A DNA stretch of 64,000 bases from Ophioderma brevispina (GCA_023653785.1 JAMKCH010057901.1:272090-336089); one strand, 5' to 3'; shown: positions 30,381 through 43,904, counted from the first letter of the stretch. Program-made: numbers and translations. The notes: generated by a model from the letters alone, not told the origin.

Positions 30381-30570
30381 TGGAGATGGGCAGCGCCACA
30401 TTAGGTTGGAAAAAAAAAAAAAAACATGTGCGACTTGGCCAGATCAAACCAGCGTCCTTAATCTTATAGCACAATGCTCTTGCCAACTAAGCGATCAAGC
30501 CAGGGTTGGTAGAGCATTGTGCTAGTAATATGAAGTCACCGGTTCGTGCGCTGGCCAACTTCAGGGGGGA
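30381..30570. mobile_element. Palindromic tRNA-like element, copy 2 (short, decayed)
   Basis: Related to 11732-12324: CTGGAGATGGGCAGCGC, an A run and CATGTGCG, then an inverted tRNA-like arm (CAACTAAGCGATCAAGC), GGGTTGGTAGAGC and CACCGGTTCGTGCGCTGGCC. The arms are short and the long inner palindrome is missing, so an internal part has been lost. Confidence 0.65.
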
Positions 30571-31224
30571 AAGGAAAGATTAATAGGAAAAACATCTTTG
30601 TCTACTGGAGAACAAAGTAGTTAAAAATTTTAAAACTAAATTTGTATTAGACGGAGTGATGCTGATTAACATGGACAACCAAAAGATGGACAAAAACAAC
30701 AACTGAAACTTGTTTCCCTGTACAAACTCCTCAATGGCTAAAGCCATGGGGCTAACAATTTGGGAAACTTTGCACATTTTGCTACAAAACCATGAAAATG
30801 AACATTACATCAGGGTGGGGATCAAAAAACCGGGTGTGTTCGCAGCCATAAATAAGCCAAAAGTAATAAAAATTTGACGCTATGTCAAGCTATAATCCAT
30901 GAAATATAAACATTTTGAAAACGTTTGTAAAAAATTTGGAAAAAAAGCACCCCTGTAAAGGGTAAGTTATTCAAATATGGTATAGTTTGGACAATGTACG
31001 ATGTATAGTTACAAGTTACACCCAACACTAACCCCGTCCCATGGGGGTTGGTGGTGGGATAGTAGAAGGATGTAGGTAACGTGGTAATTTAATCATTGCA
31101 GAGAGTCTAAACTCTACTTATTTCACTGCAAGTAACATTACAAACCATATAGACCATTTCCACTGAAATTAAAATATTAAAACTGAAACCTGTAGTTGTA
31201 AAACCAAAAGTTTTAAATCTGTTG
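30571..31224. other. No gene recognised
   Basis: Unique AT-rich sequence between the tRNA-like element and the LINE tail. Confidence 0.45.
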
Positions 31225-31745
31225 TCCAGTACACGGGGGTCGTCGGATTCACCGCTGCACTCGCGAGCAATCGTCCCTTATCCTTCCTTCCACTTCATCC
31301 CAATTCAAGCTCTTCAACCCAACCCTCCCTACTCTCCCCTCCACTTGCTTTTCCATGTATTCTTTTGGATGTGTCCCCTCCTCCTCAAACCTCCCATCCG
31401 AACTCAAAAAAGCCCCTCTTAAGCATGCTCGTATACTTCCTCAACGCATGCCTATACCAACGTACAATATTAGCCTTTGCCAACCAGTCCATTGCCTCTT
31501 CCAAACCCCAACATCTGCCTCAGTCACTCGTCTATCATCTATCCATTCAACTTCAACACCATACATCGCTCTAACCATTGTTTCCTGTTCCTCCTCAGAA
31601 TCTCCATCTCATCATTTGGTCAGGACACAATTTCTCGCTCCCATAAGCTCACTGATCTCAAACAATCTTATACACCATTCATTTCATCTTCAAAGGATAT
31701 CTCTTCCCCTGCCAACAAACTCCCCAATTCCCTAAATCCCTGTAG
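31225..31745 (-). pseudogene. LINE-type reverse transcriptase C-terminal fragment
   Basis: On the minus strand, translation gives MVRAMYGVEVEWIDDRRVTE and, in another frame, EEAMDWLAKANIVRWYRHAL followed by RKYTSMLKRGF. This matches the tail typical of non-LTR retrotransposon polymerases (MVR-MCGV...LAKANGVRWYGHVLRR). The fragment lacks the catalytic YADD region, carries frameshifts and ends 10 bp before another element (31755). Plus-strand open frames over the same bases are shadows. Confidence 0.7.
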
Positions 31746-31754
31746 AAGCTAAAT

Positions 31755-32128
31755 TTAAAGGTGCATTTTGTGAGTCCAGCACCTTCTGTTTTAATTCATG
31801 GCTCGATAGGTAGATATTCTTGAGGAAAGTTCATTCACAAAATTTGAGTTGATTACGATCTTGCGGTTTGGGTTTATGAGCAATGTCTTTGGTTCCACGG
31901 TTAACATAGGCCACGTGCTGTAATTTCCTGTCCGCTTATCGGAAAGAACAGAAAATACAAATCGCGAATTTCTTTCAAAATACGTACCCACATTTTCACG
32001 TAAGATTGGTACACGTGGATTACTAGGCTAACGGAAGGTTTCAGATGATATAAAAATTCTCAGTTTTTTCGGTAAGTAGGGGGGGTGGGGCTGGGGACGG
32101 GGGTTGTTGATCACGAAATGCCCCTTAA
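31755..32128. mobile_element. TTAAAGG element family D
   Basis: Ends are TTAAAGGTGCATTTTGTGA (TTAA 31755-31758) and the inverted TCACGAAATGCCCCTTAA (TTAA 32125-32128). The 374-bp body has no coding potential. Only one copy was seen. Confidence 0.8.
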
Positions 32129-35100
32129 CTCATGGACCTTAATAATGGTTTTCAGCTATTTAACTTCATAAGTCAAAGATAGCACAAACACATATACATT
32201 TTTTTAAGCATCATGACCACACCAACAATTGTAAGCATTGCCATACCAAAATTGGGGGACCAACAGCTTTTTAGGTTTGTTTTTGCTACCCCTACTGATC
32301 TTTTTTGACCCCCATCTCACTTAAGCTACCCCGTAAGGATAGCCCTCATACATTTTCGCGTATGTCATAGTATGGGGTTGCCCTGGTTATAAATGACTCT
32401 TTGCCCCCCCAGGTGATACCGAACACCATGCCTGGCTGAATCTTCTAGGGGGATTAAATCCACTAGCCAGATTGAAAGAGAGTTAATCTTCAAAACATGG
32501 CTGTAATCTCTTATTGGAAGGGTACAAAACAGTTTGCCTCTGCAAATCTGTAGTAAGATTCATTATAATTTCTATCCACTCGCGTTACACGCACCTTGCC
32601 GATCGCTAGGACTCACGGTTTTACCTCGTGCGTAAGAATACAAATGTCAATTAAAAGACCGGGAACCTGTTAATTTGATATAAAAAGGAGAATAACATGG
32701 ACACCTGATTCTTCCGTCAAAATAGAAATGAGTTTTAAAATTCAAGCAGTTTTCAATTATGCTAAGAAGTATTGCCACTACAAAATTAAAGATAATTTAA
32801 TCTTAAAGTACCAAAAACCCTCCTAATGTCAAATAAAATACCACAAACTTTTGAAAAAAACAAATCAGAGAAGCAAGGTAAACAAACTATCAACTATTTC
32901 TCATTGTTTTATCTTTTTAGTCTGAATTACTTTAACGACGCAGGCAAAGCATAGCAACAGCCTGCAGTATCACACCTGTACGTGCGTGTATGAAGTTTTG
33001 AAAAATCAATTGGTTTATTATCAACTAGTCAGACCCAAATTGTGATCATCGCAATATGTTGTTTTTAAATCTTCCTTCCTCCATTAAAATCATTAAAAAC
33101 AGGAATAGGGTCAATCAATGCCTTATGTACTACTACTACTAACTGACAGCATAATTTGATTCTAAAAATATAGCGTAGAAAACATCCAAAATAGATAATA
33201 TAAGATGAACCAAATGTAAACAGAAAAACGTAAGATTACATATTGTTTTGAGTATACTTCTGCTAGTTTTACATGAAAACCACTCAGCAAGTATGATGGC
33301 CCGTATAGCACCTACAAATATACAAAGCAGAGTGAAGTGGATTCTACTTTCATCTACATACCTGTGGATTGATACTATGTCACTATAATGAAAATGAAAA
33401 CATGAGTTACTAAACAATATTTTTTCAAATAAAAGGGAGCTCTTACAAATTAAAAAAACAGTACAAAGTGCTACATGAGGAGTTGATTACATAAAGCATT
33501 GAAATTGTGTGACTGGAAGGGCTAAATTGTATAAGGAATCCATCTCTCTAAGAATACAATTGTCTGGAAATCTTGAGGATTTCACAAATATTTGGCCAAG
33601 ACATATGAAAGCGAAGTATTGGTTATACAGCGTGTTCCAAAAAACTTTACCCAAAAGGTGCGCACCAATTTCAGGTATTTAATAACATTTTGTGCAAGTT
33701 AGTTTACAATTTAAAAAGTTGGTTTATTAGCTTTTCAAAACAAGCAAACCCCATTGAATTCGGATCTCAAATGTTCTTGTTAATTGAATGAAATGAAATC
33801 TGTGGTGTTTTTTTTACTTGTAACAAGTTGACAGACTTGGTTGTACCACATATAACTAGGTTTGAAGATGGGTTATGTTAAGTGTTCTTGCATTTCTGTT
33901 GAAGCTTGGGATGTAAATCATTTTAGAGGACATGGTTTTGTTTATTTCATTTATTAGGACGAAGAAGAGGAAAAATGGTTTTCAAGGGATTGCCTTTCTT
34001 TTTTCTTAAGTTTGCGTCCGTTGTCAATCTTACAAGTACAAAATCCCAATTTAATTAAATAAGGGACCAAGTGTTTATTAAAGACCTAAATGGAGGCGCT
34101 TTTCGGGTGAAGTTTTTTTTGAAAAATACCAAATGGATACAATATTCTTTGTGTATCTAGGTATGTGTATATTATAGGCAAATAAAGCCGCTCTAAGGAT
34201 GAGAGTATTAGTCAGCTCTCCCCCTGTAAAATAAAATCCTGCCATTACAATCTTTACTTTATGTATCACTTAACAAGCCGTAAATGGGGCTACCGATTTA
34301 TCAACATATTTGAATATGGCAGAAGATTTGCCTCTTTCAAATATAAGGTTGTGAAACCAAATGCTGGTTGAGAGTGAATAAAATGCGAAAAACCCGTCGT
34401 TTTCTCGTTTTCAACGTTTACGTTATCAGAATCTGGAAACAAAATGACAGGTGATTCAGGAGCCAGTCGGTATCCTGCTTCGTACAAAGTGAGTGGTTGA
34501 TCTACTTTGCTCCCTGCACTTTCCTTTCATGTTTTTGTCCCCAAGATGGTTAAAAAAGTATTTAACGCCTAGTTGCTTTGAGATTTTCAATTTAGGGGTT
34601 TTAGAGTTCCTACTGAAATGCCAGGCATATATAGTTAAATTACATTGAATAGTCTAGTCTCCTCGCCTGGGAAAAGACAGTGCTTGGTTTGACATAGCTG
34701 TGCTGTGACATAACCTTTGTTAGAGTGGGCCTAGTTGCAGGGGACCAAAAACATACTGCGGCAAAAATCGTGTCGGCCAAGCCTTTTTTACCGGATTATT
34801 TTTGTTTTATAAGGCCAAGTTAGGGACGACAAATAAATAGATGTCAATATGCCATATCTGACGTTAGACTTGAAGCCAGACAAAGTCAGATGGTGTTAAG
34901 ACCCCATGCAGACAAAATAAACAACAGATTGGCATTTGGCTCAAAGCTGTTGATGAATACATGCCGAAACAGGCGACAACCGCAGCTCAACCCAGTCTTT
35001 TAGCTGCGATTAACATTGCCGTTTCGGGAGATTGGGGTATTTGTCAAAAAATGTGCCATGTTTCCATACACGTTTTGAATGGTTTTGTTCCAGTCCTAGA

Positions 35101-35569
35101 TTTTAGGCATGCAATCCATACATTGATCAACTGACTTTCCCAGCTGTAGAGTTCAAGACTGTTTGTCACCTGGTCCGTGCTAGTATTTACCACCGCACAC
35201 GTTCATTCAATTTCTTAGAATTGTGAGAATTGGATTTACAAGTGCTACCTTCAGCCTAGTATTATTAAGCAAGTAAGTTTTATGACACACTATAACTCAT
35301 GTGCATTTTTTTTTTAAATTAAAAAATCTTACTACACATTGTATACAGGGTAGGTTTAAAGAGGTTTTAGTTTAACCCACTTTTAAAGCCCAACTTGAAC
35401 ACTCAATCTAATCTCAATTATCCTCTGTTTGAAATCAAGTTTAACATTAACACTAAACGCTATTTCATATTTTTAATCCATTGTTTAAGAATACACTCTT
35501 GAAGTGAGGTCGAATACACTCATCCACCCCCTCCCCCATTTTATATTTTTCAGAAAAAAAATATTAATT
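32129..35569. other. No gene recognised
   Basis: A long unique AT-rich stretch. Open frames are under 100 codons and without recognisable domains. No tandem repeat or terminal inverted repeat could be supported. Confidence 0.45.
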
Positions 35570-35734
35570 TTGGGCAAAAATCAGTAAATTCAATTTTTTA
35601 AAAAAAGAAAAATTCCAAATTTTGGATGTTTGGCCCCCAAAACTACCATTAACCCCCCCAAAATGTTTTTTCATTCCTTTGCCGCCCCCCCCCCCCCCCC
35701 CCCCCCCGTAAAAAGAATCCCTGGTGCGCCACTG
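35570..35734 (-). mobile_element. G-rich hAT-like element fragment
   Basis: Read on the minus strand it starts CAGTGGCGCACCAGGGATTC, followed by a run of about 22 G. CAGTGGCG...CCAGG is a common terminus of non-autonomous hAT elements in animals. The opposite end was not located. Confidence 0.55.
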
Positions 35735-36392
35735 AACACTTGCACTCAGTATATTAGTCAAAACTATTTTTATTTGTATTATCTGGAAAATTACCATGAG
35801 AAGTGCAGAACAAACCACCGAAACAAAATATCTGGCAATCCAGCATTTCACAGATGAATTGGATCACAGTCCATTTTCCTCCTAACCATTTATTTCCCTT
35901 GATTTACTTCCCATTGATCTACATCTCGAGTCAAAATTGAAAATGTCAAATTCGCTGGTTTACTTGGTTCAAAACTCCACATTTACTCAATGAGGAGGAA
36001 ATCAATAGGCGGATTATACAATGGCGCATTGCATTATCACATCATTAATCTATCTTTATTTATTAGTGCTCTGTATTTGTTCTCTCGCTTTGGGTTGAGT
36101 CAAACTGGTTTTTTATTAACTCCTAATTTTAAAATATAACAGCGTTCATCTCCTGATACTGAATGCATGTGTCCTCTGCTGTTGCGGTTTGTGAACTTAA
36201 CATGTGGTCATCTACCCAGGTCCCAGTGTATCAGGAATGTGCACGCATAGGTGAAAAGAGGGCAATTATGTTTAGGGTTAACATTTGGGTCACATTACCA
36301 CAAATACATAAACACAAACCACACCGACACCTTCAAACAATCCGTATGTCTGCTTTGCTGTGCAGACAACACAAAAGGGGTATGATCAGCCC
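35735..36392. other. No gene recognised
   Basis: Unique AT-rich sequence. Confidence 0.45.
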
Positions 36393-37022
36393 CTCACCAG
36401 GACTTTTTTAGGGGGAGGGGCGATTTTTGTGTCAAAAAGGGCCTTTTCCCCCAATTTGCCCCTCCCAAAAGGGGGGGGGGGTTGGCAAAGTGTACCTTTA
36501 GAAACCGAAATTTAAACCATTTCAACAAAACAGGCCTAAAAACCCTTAAGGGGCGTGTTACCATCGTCTTTCGGACCCCCCCGATTTACCCTGAAGTATT
36601 ATCGATTTTGGTATATCAGATAAAGGCCGTATTTTTACTCATTGTCGTCCTTAATTTGAGCCCTCGAATCACGTCAATCCCAAGATATAAACCAAAACGC
36701 CGTTTTAAGTGTAACCACTTTCTTAGCACAGTATTGAAATAGGGCTTTGCAACATGCCTTATTGCATCTACCATCAAACCGCAAGTTTGTTTTTCCCACC
36801 GGTACTTGATGGGAGTGTTGTGTAAGTGGCCCAGGCTCTCATATAAGTAAAGAACACATAATACACATAAATCGAACAACCACCTTTAACTTTTTGGCTC
36901 GTTCCACTTGCAAAATCTATTTTCTTTGCCTTTTTGAGCCATTTTAGTTTTTTTTTGGGGGTGGGGGGCTTTTGGAATTTGTGGGGTGCGATCGCACCAC
37001 CCCCCGTGTCCCACTGGTTACA
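36393..37022. mobile_element. G-rich hAT-like element split by a TTAAAGG insertion
   Basis: The left part (36393-36545) holds CACCAGGACTTTTTTAGGGG, a G12 run and CCTAAAAACCC. The right part (36890-37022) begins CTTTTTGGCTCGTT and ends CCCACTGGTTACAGC. The parts join to resemble 29495-29770. The gap is exactly element A2. Confidence 0.65.
36546..36889 (-). mobile_element. TTAAAGG element family A, copy 2 (nested)
   Basis: Inverted relative to A1. TTAA occurs at both borders (36546-36549, 36886-36889). On the minus strand it starts AAAGGTGGTTGTTCGATTT and ends TACACGCCCC after the TTTCGG-like block. It interrupts a G-rich element, so its insertion is the younger event. Confidence 0.88.
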
Positions 37023-37204
37023 GCAGGGGTATGATTAATGATACTCCAAAACTAATCCTATAATTGGACCTAACTTGGGATAAGTAAACATTCTGGGTGA
37101 AGCTCAGTTTTAGAAATATTGCTTGAAAGGCACTATCATGATTTGCTAAATCGAAAAATCTAAAACACGGCAAAAACTCCTCGTATTTACTCAATGCTTA
37201 AAAA

Positions 37205-39096
37205 TGTCCCCGCCGAATGTCGCTATCACATACATGCGATAAATGCATGACACACCCCACCCCCCCTCCCCAACACTGTGCAATACTCCACCCCATCCCC
37301 AACACCCTAAAAAAAAAAAACCCCACTACCTTTCCCCAACACCCTGCCAACACTCACCGCCCCCACACCCCGCAACACCCTCCACCCCCCCCCCCAACAC
37401 GTCCCTCTCCACCCTCCCCACCCCACCCTCGCCCAAGACCCACAACTCCGCTAACAGCCACCCCCAGAACACCGCCTTTCCCACACTCTGCAACTCACCC
37501 ACCCCACCCCTCCTTAACACCAGTTCGCCCTCACCCGAGGAAGAAGTAACACCCCCCTCAACCCCCCACCCTCACCCTTACCCCGTCACAACACCTCCCA
37601 CTTCCCTAGCACTTACTTTGGCCTCGTCACTGTATATTCTCACTATCACAAGGTTGCTCTACCACCTTTGAGGGGCATAAGGCAAGGCCAAAGTGGCAAT
37701 ATAAATGAGTTCTGGTTATCGTCTGAAATAAAGGGAGCAAATCATTGTTTTCAAAATGCGTCAAAATCACTCAAAAGTAACATGATGTCTGCGGCCCTGC
37801 TTCCACACATACACATTGCAAAGCATTTTGATGTTTATATGCTCTAGAAGGACCAATTTACATATATTTAGACACAACATTACCATTTTGTACATTCTTG
37901 ATTTTTGTGTTTGTATAACACTTGTACATTTGTTTCTCCTTCTAAAATCCATCATTTGCCAAACTCCATAAAGCACAGTGATCGCGCAACCATGACACCT
38001 TTGGTTTCGAGAACCTCCTTGTTGTGGTGGGGCCAGTTGATTGCCATAGGTTTGTATAGCAATGGCGCGCAGTCGATCGCTGAAGGAATCGCTTTTCTTT
38101 TCAGCAGCCTTGGCTTCGGCTCGGCCTTGCCTGCCTAGGGCCACATAGTGAGGCTACCCTCCCCAATTACCCTGCAAACACGTCCCCCCACCCCCACTCC
38201 CCTCACAACACCGCAACACCCCATCCCCTCCCCAACCGACCCTCCACCCCTCCCAACCTCCCACCCCCTCCCAGCACCCCGCAATCACCCCCAGCCCAAA
38301 ACCATGCAACACCCCAACCACCATCCGCACCAACAACACTGCAAACACAACACCCCCTCGCCAAACCCTGCCACACCCCACCCTCCCCAACACCCTGCAC
38401 ACCCCACACCCTCCCCAACACCCCGCAATACCTACCCCCCTCCCCAACACCACCCCATCCCTATGCATAGTTAGTTCATGTAGGAAGGAATTTGGTTATC
38501 AACTTACCGTTTCAGAGATACAGCAATACTATATTAATTGCTCAGTTGTATACACTAAGCCGCATATATACATACTTTACAAATTGCAAAAACGATTTCG
38601 GCCCATGAATAGGCTTTCATGCAGCGCAGGGAATTTTGAGTATCCAATGTACAGTGTCAAAAAATTATAGCAATTACACTGGTTTTTGCATATTAATAGC
38701 TCATTTGCATACTCAATTTGCCCAAAATCTAATCAGTCAAGAACTGTTTCCGCCGCCTTACTTCCACCAATGTACATCATTATACACCTTACAGACTCCA
38801 GAAAACTTGTACACAGACGTGCCAGGATAATTTCATTAAATTATGCAAATTATTAGATACTTAATTAGCATATTTGTAAGCCCAGAATCGAATCAGGTCG
38901 AGAACTCATCAACCGCTTCTTTCCACCAAGTTACATTCATTGTTGCCCGTAAGGAACTCCAGGATAATCATATACCAAACATGGGTTAACACTTTTTACA
39001 GACGTTCGCGGGACGACACGGCGGACGATACGATACGGAAGGATGAACGGACGCTGCTCATTTTATAGTCCCCGTTCCGATCGTTCGGCGGGGACA
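37205..39096 (+). mobile_element. TGTCCCC-family element, copy 3 (with ~600-bp internal extra segment)
   Basis: Starts TGTCCCCGCCGAATGTCG and ends CGATCGTTCGGCGGGGACA, its inverted form, with AAAA on both flanks. Two C-rich arrays (37255-37600 and 38155-38460) sandwich a non-repetitive ~550-bp segment (about 37610-38150) that is absent from copy 2. The AT-rich body and GGACGG block follow as in the other copies. A 125-codon minus-strand frame in the extra segment (37767-38144, reading DRLRAIAIQTYGNQLAPPQQ) is unidentified. Confidence 0.83.
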
Positions 39097-42000
39097 AAAA
39101 TCAAGATTGTGCACGTTTGCAGCAAGGATTAGGGTAACCTAACATAACCTACAAGTGGCAAGACTAAAAGCAACCTAATAAGAACAAAAATGGAAATTTA
39201 GTCATTACTGTCCGAAACGGACACTTATTACTACACGTAATTTAATGGGATTCGTATCTTTGAACCTGCTCTGTCTTCCTTTTCTCTCAATATTTTAACA
39301 GTGGGGAAAAATAACTACGAGAATTCTACAGAATTATCCTTCACTTTAAGCCAATTTCTGCAAAATTTTCAATATTTTGACTATCTTGGGTAAATCACTG
39401 ATGTGTCTTTAGAGTAAGCATTGACATGGAAAGTTTAACAAGATGTGTCACACAGACTGTGCAGGAGTCTAATATTTCATCACACTGTGGATGCCATAGT
39501 ATTTGCTCATTTTCATGAACATTTTCCATGACTTTTTTATTGTGGATTTGGATAGTTAGACTTACCATTTTTATATTACGTTTAAGGCTTTCAAATTGTT
39601 CTTGTAGACTAGTTTTTCATGCATGGCTAATGGCTATCATTTAAGCAGACCTGAAGTCAAGGTGTGTCAGGGCGGGATGCACCTTCCCAACTAACACAAG
39701 CGTACCCCACCTGGGATGTGGCGCCCGCATCGCAAGCACCCAGGGATTCGCAAGAAATGATACCAAATCAGCTTGGGGGCAACCCTGAAATATGGCCAAT
39801 CCTTTGATAAAGCTGTGAAAATTTGGTCAAAAAGGTTATAGTTTGAGGAGAAACGATCTATTTTTGTGTAACATGCCAAAAGACTCTCCCAAATGCCCAC
39901 TTTTTTAAAGAGGGAACAGGAGGGCCATTTTACTCTTGAAACCACGACTTGCTGTGGAAAAATGTCAGGCAGTTGGGAATCCTGCACCTGATGTAAAAAA
40001 ACATCTTGGGCTTGGGTGTGGTTGGGGTGTTTCCGTAAAATTGGGGGCCAACTTGTGACATTTTAGAGAAAAAAGGACAACAAAAATTTAGGAGGATCTC
40101 ACTAATTCTTGAATAAATCTGTGATAATACCATTCCTCGTTAAATAAAATCAAATAGTCAAAAGTACTTTATTAAAAACTTTAAATATTGCAATAAAAAC
40201 AGCATTCAGGTTCCTTGTAAATGGGACAACAACCAATTTCTGCTTTTTTTTTTTTTTAAAGATAATTTCATTACTATTGATAGTGGTATAGTTTTATGTG
40301 TACATTTTGGGTTATTTGAGGGGGCACATAAGATTAATAGTAACAAATGGTAATGACTGCATATAAAACAATGTTTTCAGGCACACAGTGTAGCGGGACA
40401 CCATTTGGAGTCCCGTTTACACGGGGGACCGCAGGATATTCAAAATTTAAAAGGTTTTAGATGACACGGTCTTTAAAAACTTTGCATGATTGATAGCATG
40501 AATTACGTTATGCAAAGCAATTGCAATGACTTTAGCATGTCAACTTACATTCAGGTTTTATCAGGAACCAACCATTGGTTACCATAGTAAACGTGAAAAA
40601 CGAAGCGGGACACCAAGATTTTTGGGGTTTGTTTACACGGGAAATCAATGACTGGCACTTATTATTATAACTTCGGCTAATTACCCAACAACAGGTCGAT
40701 TTATTTGTTATGAAAGCTTTATGTGTTTGCTTTATGATAAATCAAGAACAATATATACCATATATTTTCAAGTTTTGATCATAATCATTAAAACAAAGAA
40801 ACACAATGTTAGCTTTTTTATTCATGTAACAGCTTGGTGTCCCATTTACCACGGGAAATGAACACCTTAAATTATACATAACATTAAAAGTTAATGAGTT
40901 CAAGTTTCATATTATAATCTGAAACATTAGATGCACAAATGCTGTAATTTAAAATTGGAAATTCAAAAGTTTGAATACAGTATCTTCATGTTAATTTAAA
41001 TAACAACATGTCCACATAGTAAACGGACACCAAAAGTCTACTGGCACCCTAACTTACGGAAACACCCGGTTACAAGTTAAGCTACAATGCTCATTCAATA
41101 AGGATGAAAATAAGACAAGGTATATTTGCACTGATGTTTCACATTATGTTGGGTATCAAGATATTACGCCATTTTAAGTACCACACAATATAAGCTCAGT
41201 GACCTAGTACACTTGGTTAGTGTGGATCACTGAAGGGGATTTACAGCCCATTCTTGTTGGGAAGGGGAAACCAAATGATTGACTTGCGGTTTTGGTAAAC
41301 TCACTTTCGCAAACAATTTAAAAAATGAACTTATTTCCAAAATATACAAGAATAATTTTTGCATTATTTCTATTTATTCTGGCAACCGGTAAACATGCTG
41401 TTGATGGCCAATTTGACATCAATGGTTGCTCGATCTGAACTGGCCGTTTTCTTCGATTGTTTTGTTGATTATGTCCTTGTCTTAATATAGGCTGAACCAT
41501 TTAACTTTTTGGGTTGGACCCCCCAGTCTGAAGTGTGAAGTTTTATTGTTCAATTTGATTGTATGTCAGGTATCAACAAGTCTCAATGTTAATGGTATAC
41601 AAAAAAAAAAAAGAGAGAGAGAAAGAAAAAAACATTGGTGTGCATGGGAAAACGACTCCAAGCCAATGAACATAGTCAAGATCCCCCACAAAAAACCAGG
41701 GACCCCTTTTCCAAAAGCCCTTGATATGACTACAAATTTCTAAGGCCTAGAGGGGAAAATGAAGCATTGGTTGTCTGTCAACACAAAGTGTATGAATCGT
41801 GGGGTAACTGACCGAGTGGCCATATTAAATCCATACATCCTCTTTCACCAGAGTCCCTTCACTTTATATTTCCTTTTAATTACCATTCAAGAAGCATATA
41901 ATATGGAGTTGTGCTAAGTGATGTGTATAAGCCTTTATGACAATATATTACGACCAGTCTACCCCAGCTTAGTATTAACTCCCTCAGTCCCACAGGCAAC

Positions 42001-43904
42001 TTCAGTCTAAAGATCAAATTATTTTAATTTTTTCAAAAAATCAAAATTGGGCATTGTTATGACCATATTCAGAATGAGCATGAAAAATGCATTCAAATGA
42101 GTCCAAACAAGCCTAGTCTTAGGTCGGTATTTTTTTAGATGGCTTCCCAAATGAGGCTATTTGGGGAGCCATTTCAGAAGTCACCGAGTTATGTGCTATA
42201 ACCTATATAGAATCTAGCAGGGTTAAGCAATAATTTAGCCAGGATGTCTGTTCACAGAGTTGAAAGATGTTGTTATTAGCAAGCTGATAACAGGTTATCA
42301 GTAATGTTCAAGTCTTAGGTTGCTTGCCACTTGACTACTTACACTGCAGTGTACAAGTACTTTGGGTATATAACCTGAGCACTATGCAATTCATAGTGAT
42401 GTCGGTCTCACCTGCAAAGTGAGCAGTTCAATGGATATGTCTATTGATAACTCTAAGAAAGTTTGTAAATGAGGGTTATTTCCCAAAGAGGTTCTACTAA
42501 GATAGAGAGGCAAAACGTACGTAATCTTTAGAATTCACCGTCTCGCATGTTTTGCCGGACCCACAAAGAAAAACCTAGAGTACAACAATAGAAAGCAATG
42601 GCTGCCTCCGCTTTCTTCCACATACTGTGGTTGCGCTTTGCATTATACACTAATTCGGTAGTGATAAATATGTATGTGGTAGAGGTGGCCAGTTGTAAAA
42701 ATAGTGTACCTGGATCATTGTGCTCAGCATACTCTTTTATCATAAGGCAATGCGCGACTTAGTGAAAAGATGTATTCTTGAGGCGGTTTATTTAAATCAA
42801 GACACTGATGTGTTCAGTTCATTCGTTGTGTGGCATGGTAGGACAAAATTAACCACCCAATAGCACCCAACATCCAACGACAACTGATAATTTGGAGGAT
42901 TGTTTGTATCGAATTGACATTATGTGTGCTTACAAGCACCCAAACTGATAATTATTCCATGCAATATTCAAAATGTCAGCGCCCAGCACGTACGACTGGT
43001 TTTGAATGGTTCACCCCCTGGTATTTCCATTGGGGTCTGGGGCAGCCAAGTACATCATCCTACAATTTCTGAATGACTGGATATAGTGATGAAACTTGCC
43101 AGTGCTCACGCACATGCTAAAAATGGCCTAATCTCCATTATAGAGCTTGCTCTAAAACACACCATATATAAAACAAGTTCAACACAGTCTGCCTTTATAT
43201 AATGATGCTACTGTCAAAGATTGAATTTAACAACCAAAGTGTTCTGAGGGATTAGTCAGTAGTGAAGACTTGAACTTAGTGTATTCATAAACTGCCTAGT
43301 GAAATCACAAAATATCCATATCTAGTTCAAGGGACACTTAATAGAAATCTAGTCAAAAATGGTCAAAGATATAATGTAAATTTTTATGTGCCTTACCATA
43401 AATATATAAAGGTCTCATATCCACTTGGCAAACATGTATTGTCATAGATGACCTTTTAATTTGCATTTCACCTTTGACAATTCTGACCAGATTTCTTTCT
43501 AGTGTCTCTCGGACTAATATAATTACTGTAATTTGGCGTAGAGTCTACATGAAGTACACTGCAATGCATTGTGGTATATTGTTAAATCCCTTCCTAAATG
43601 TGAAGTCTTTTTAGTGTTGTAACTGCCTATGCACTTATCTTTTACCCTACGGCTAATGAAACCCATTCCCCTGTTACGCTTTGTTTGAGGCAGGGACAAG
43701 TTGACTTTTTCATTATTCATTATTTGACCTAACCCATTATGTGTATAGGTAGTTGGTATCAAAACATGGATTCATCGTAACGTGTCTAGCACAGTTAGAT
43801 CTTGTGATTGTTTTGCTTATTGTCGACCTTCAGCAAGAGCATGAATAACATTCCAAGGGATGTTATAATTATCAATATCATTACTAGGCAGTCCGCAGGT
43901 TTTG
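39097..43904. other. No gene recognised; recurring GGGACACC motif at 40.4-41.0 kb
   Basis: Mostly unique. Between 40390 and 41045 a GCGGGACACCA...GTTTACACGGG pair recurs in diverged or inverted form about every 200 bp. No gene or clear repeat unit follows from this. Confidence 0.4.

Noticed and set aside
31222..31752. Plus-strand open frames rich in Pro, Ser and Leu as a secreted protein gene
   Set aside because: The minus strand of the same bases encodes a recognisable LINE polymerase tail; the plus frames are its shadow.
37767..38144. A 125-codon minus-strand frame as host coding sequence
   Set aside because: It lies wholly inside a mobile element copy and matches nothing known to me. It is kept only as a note on the captured segment.
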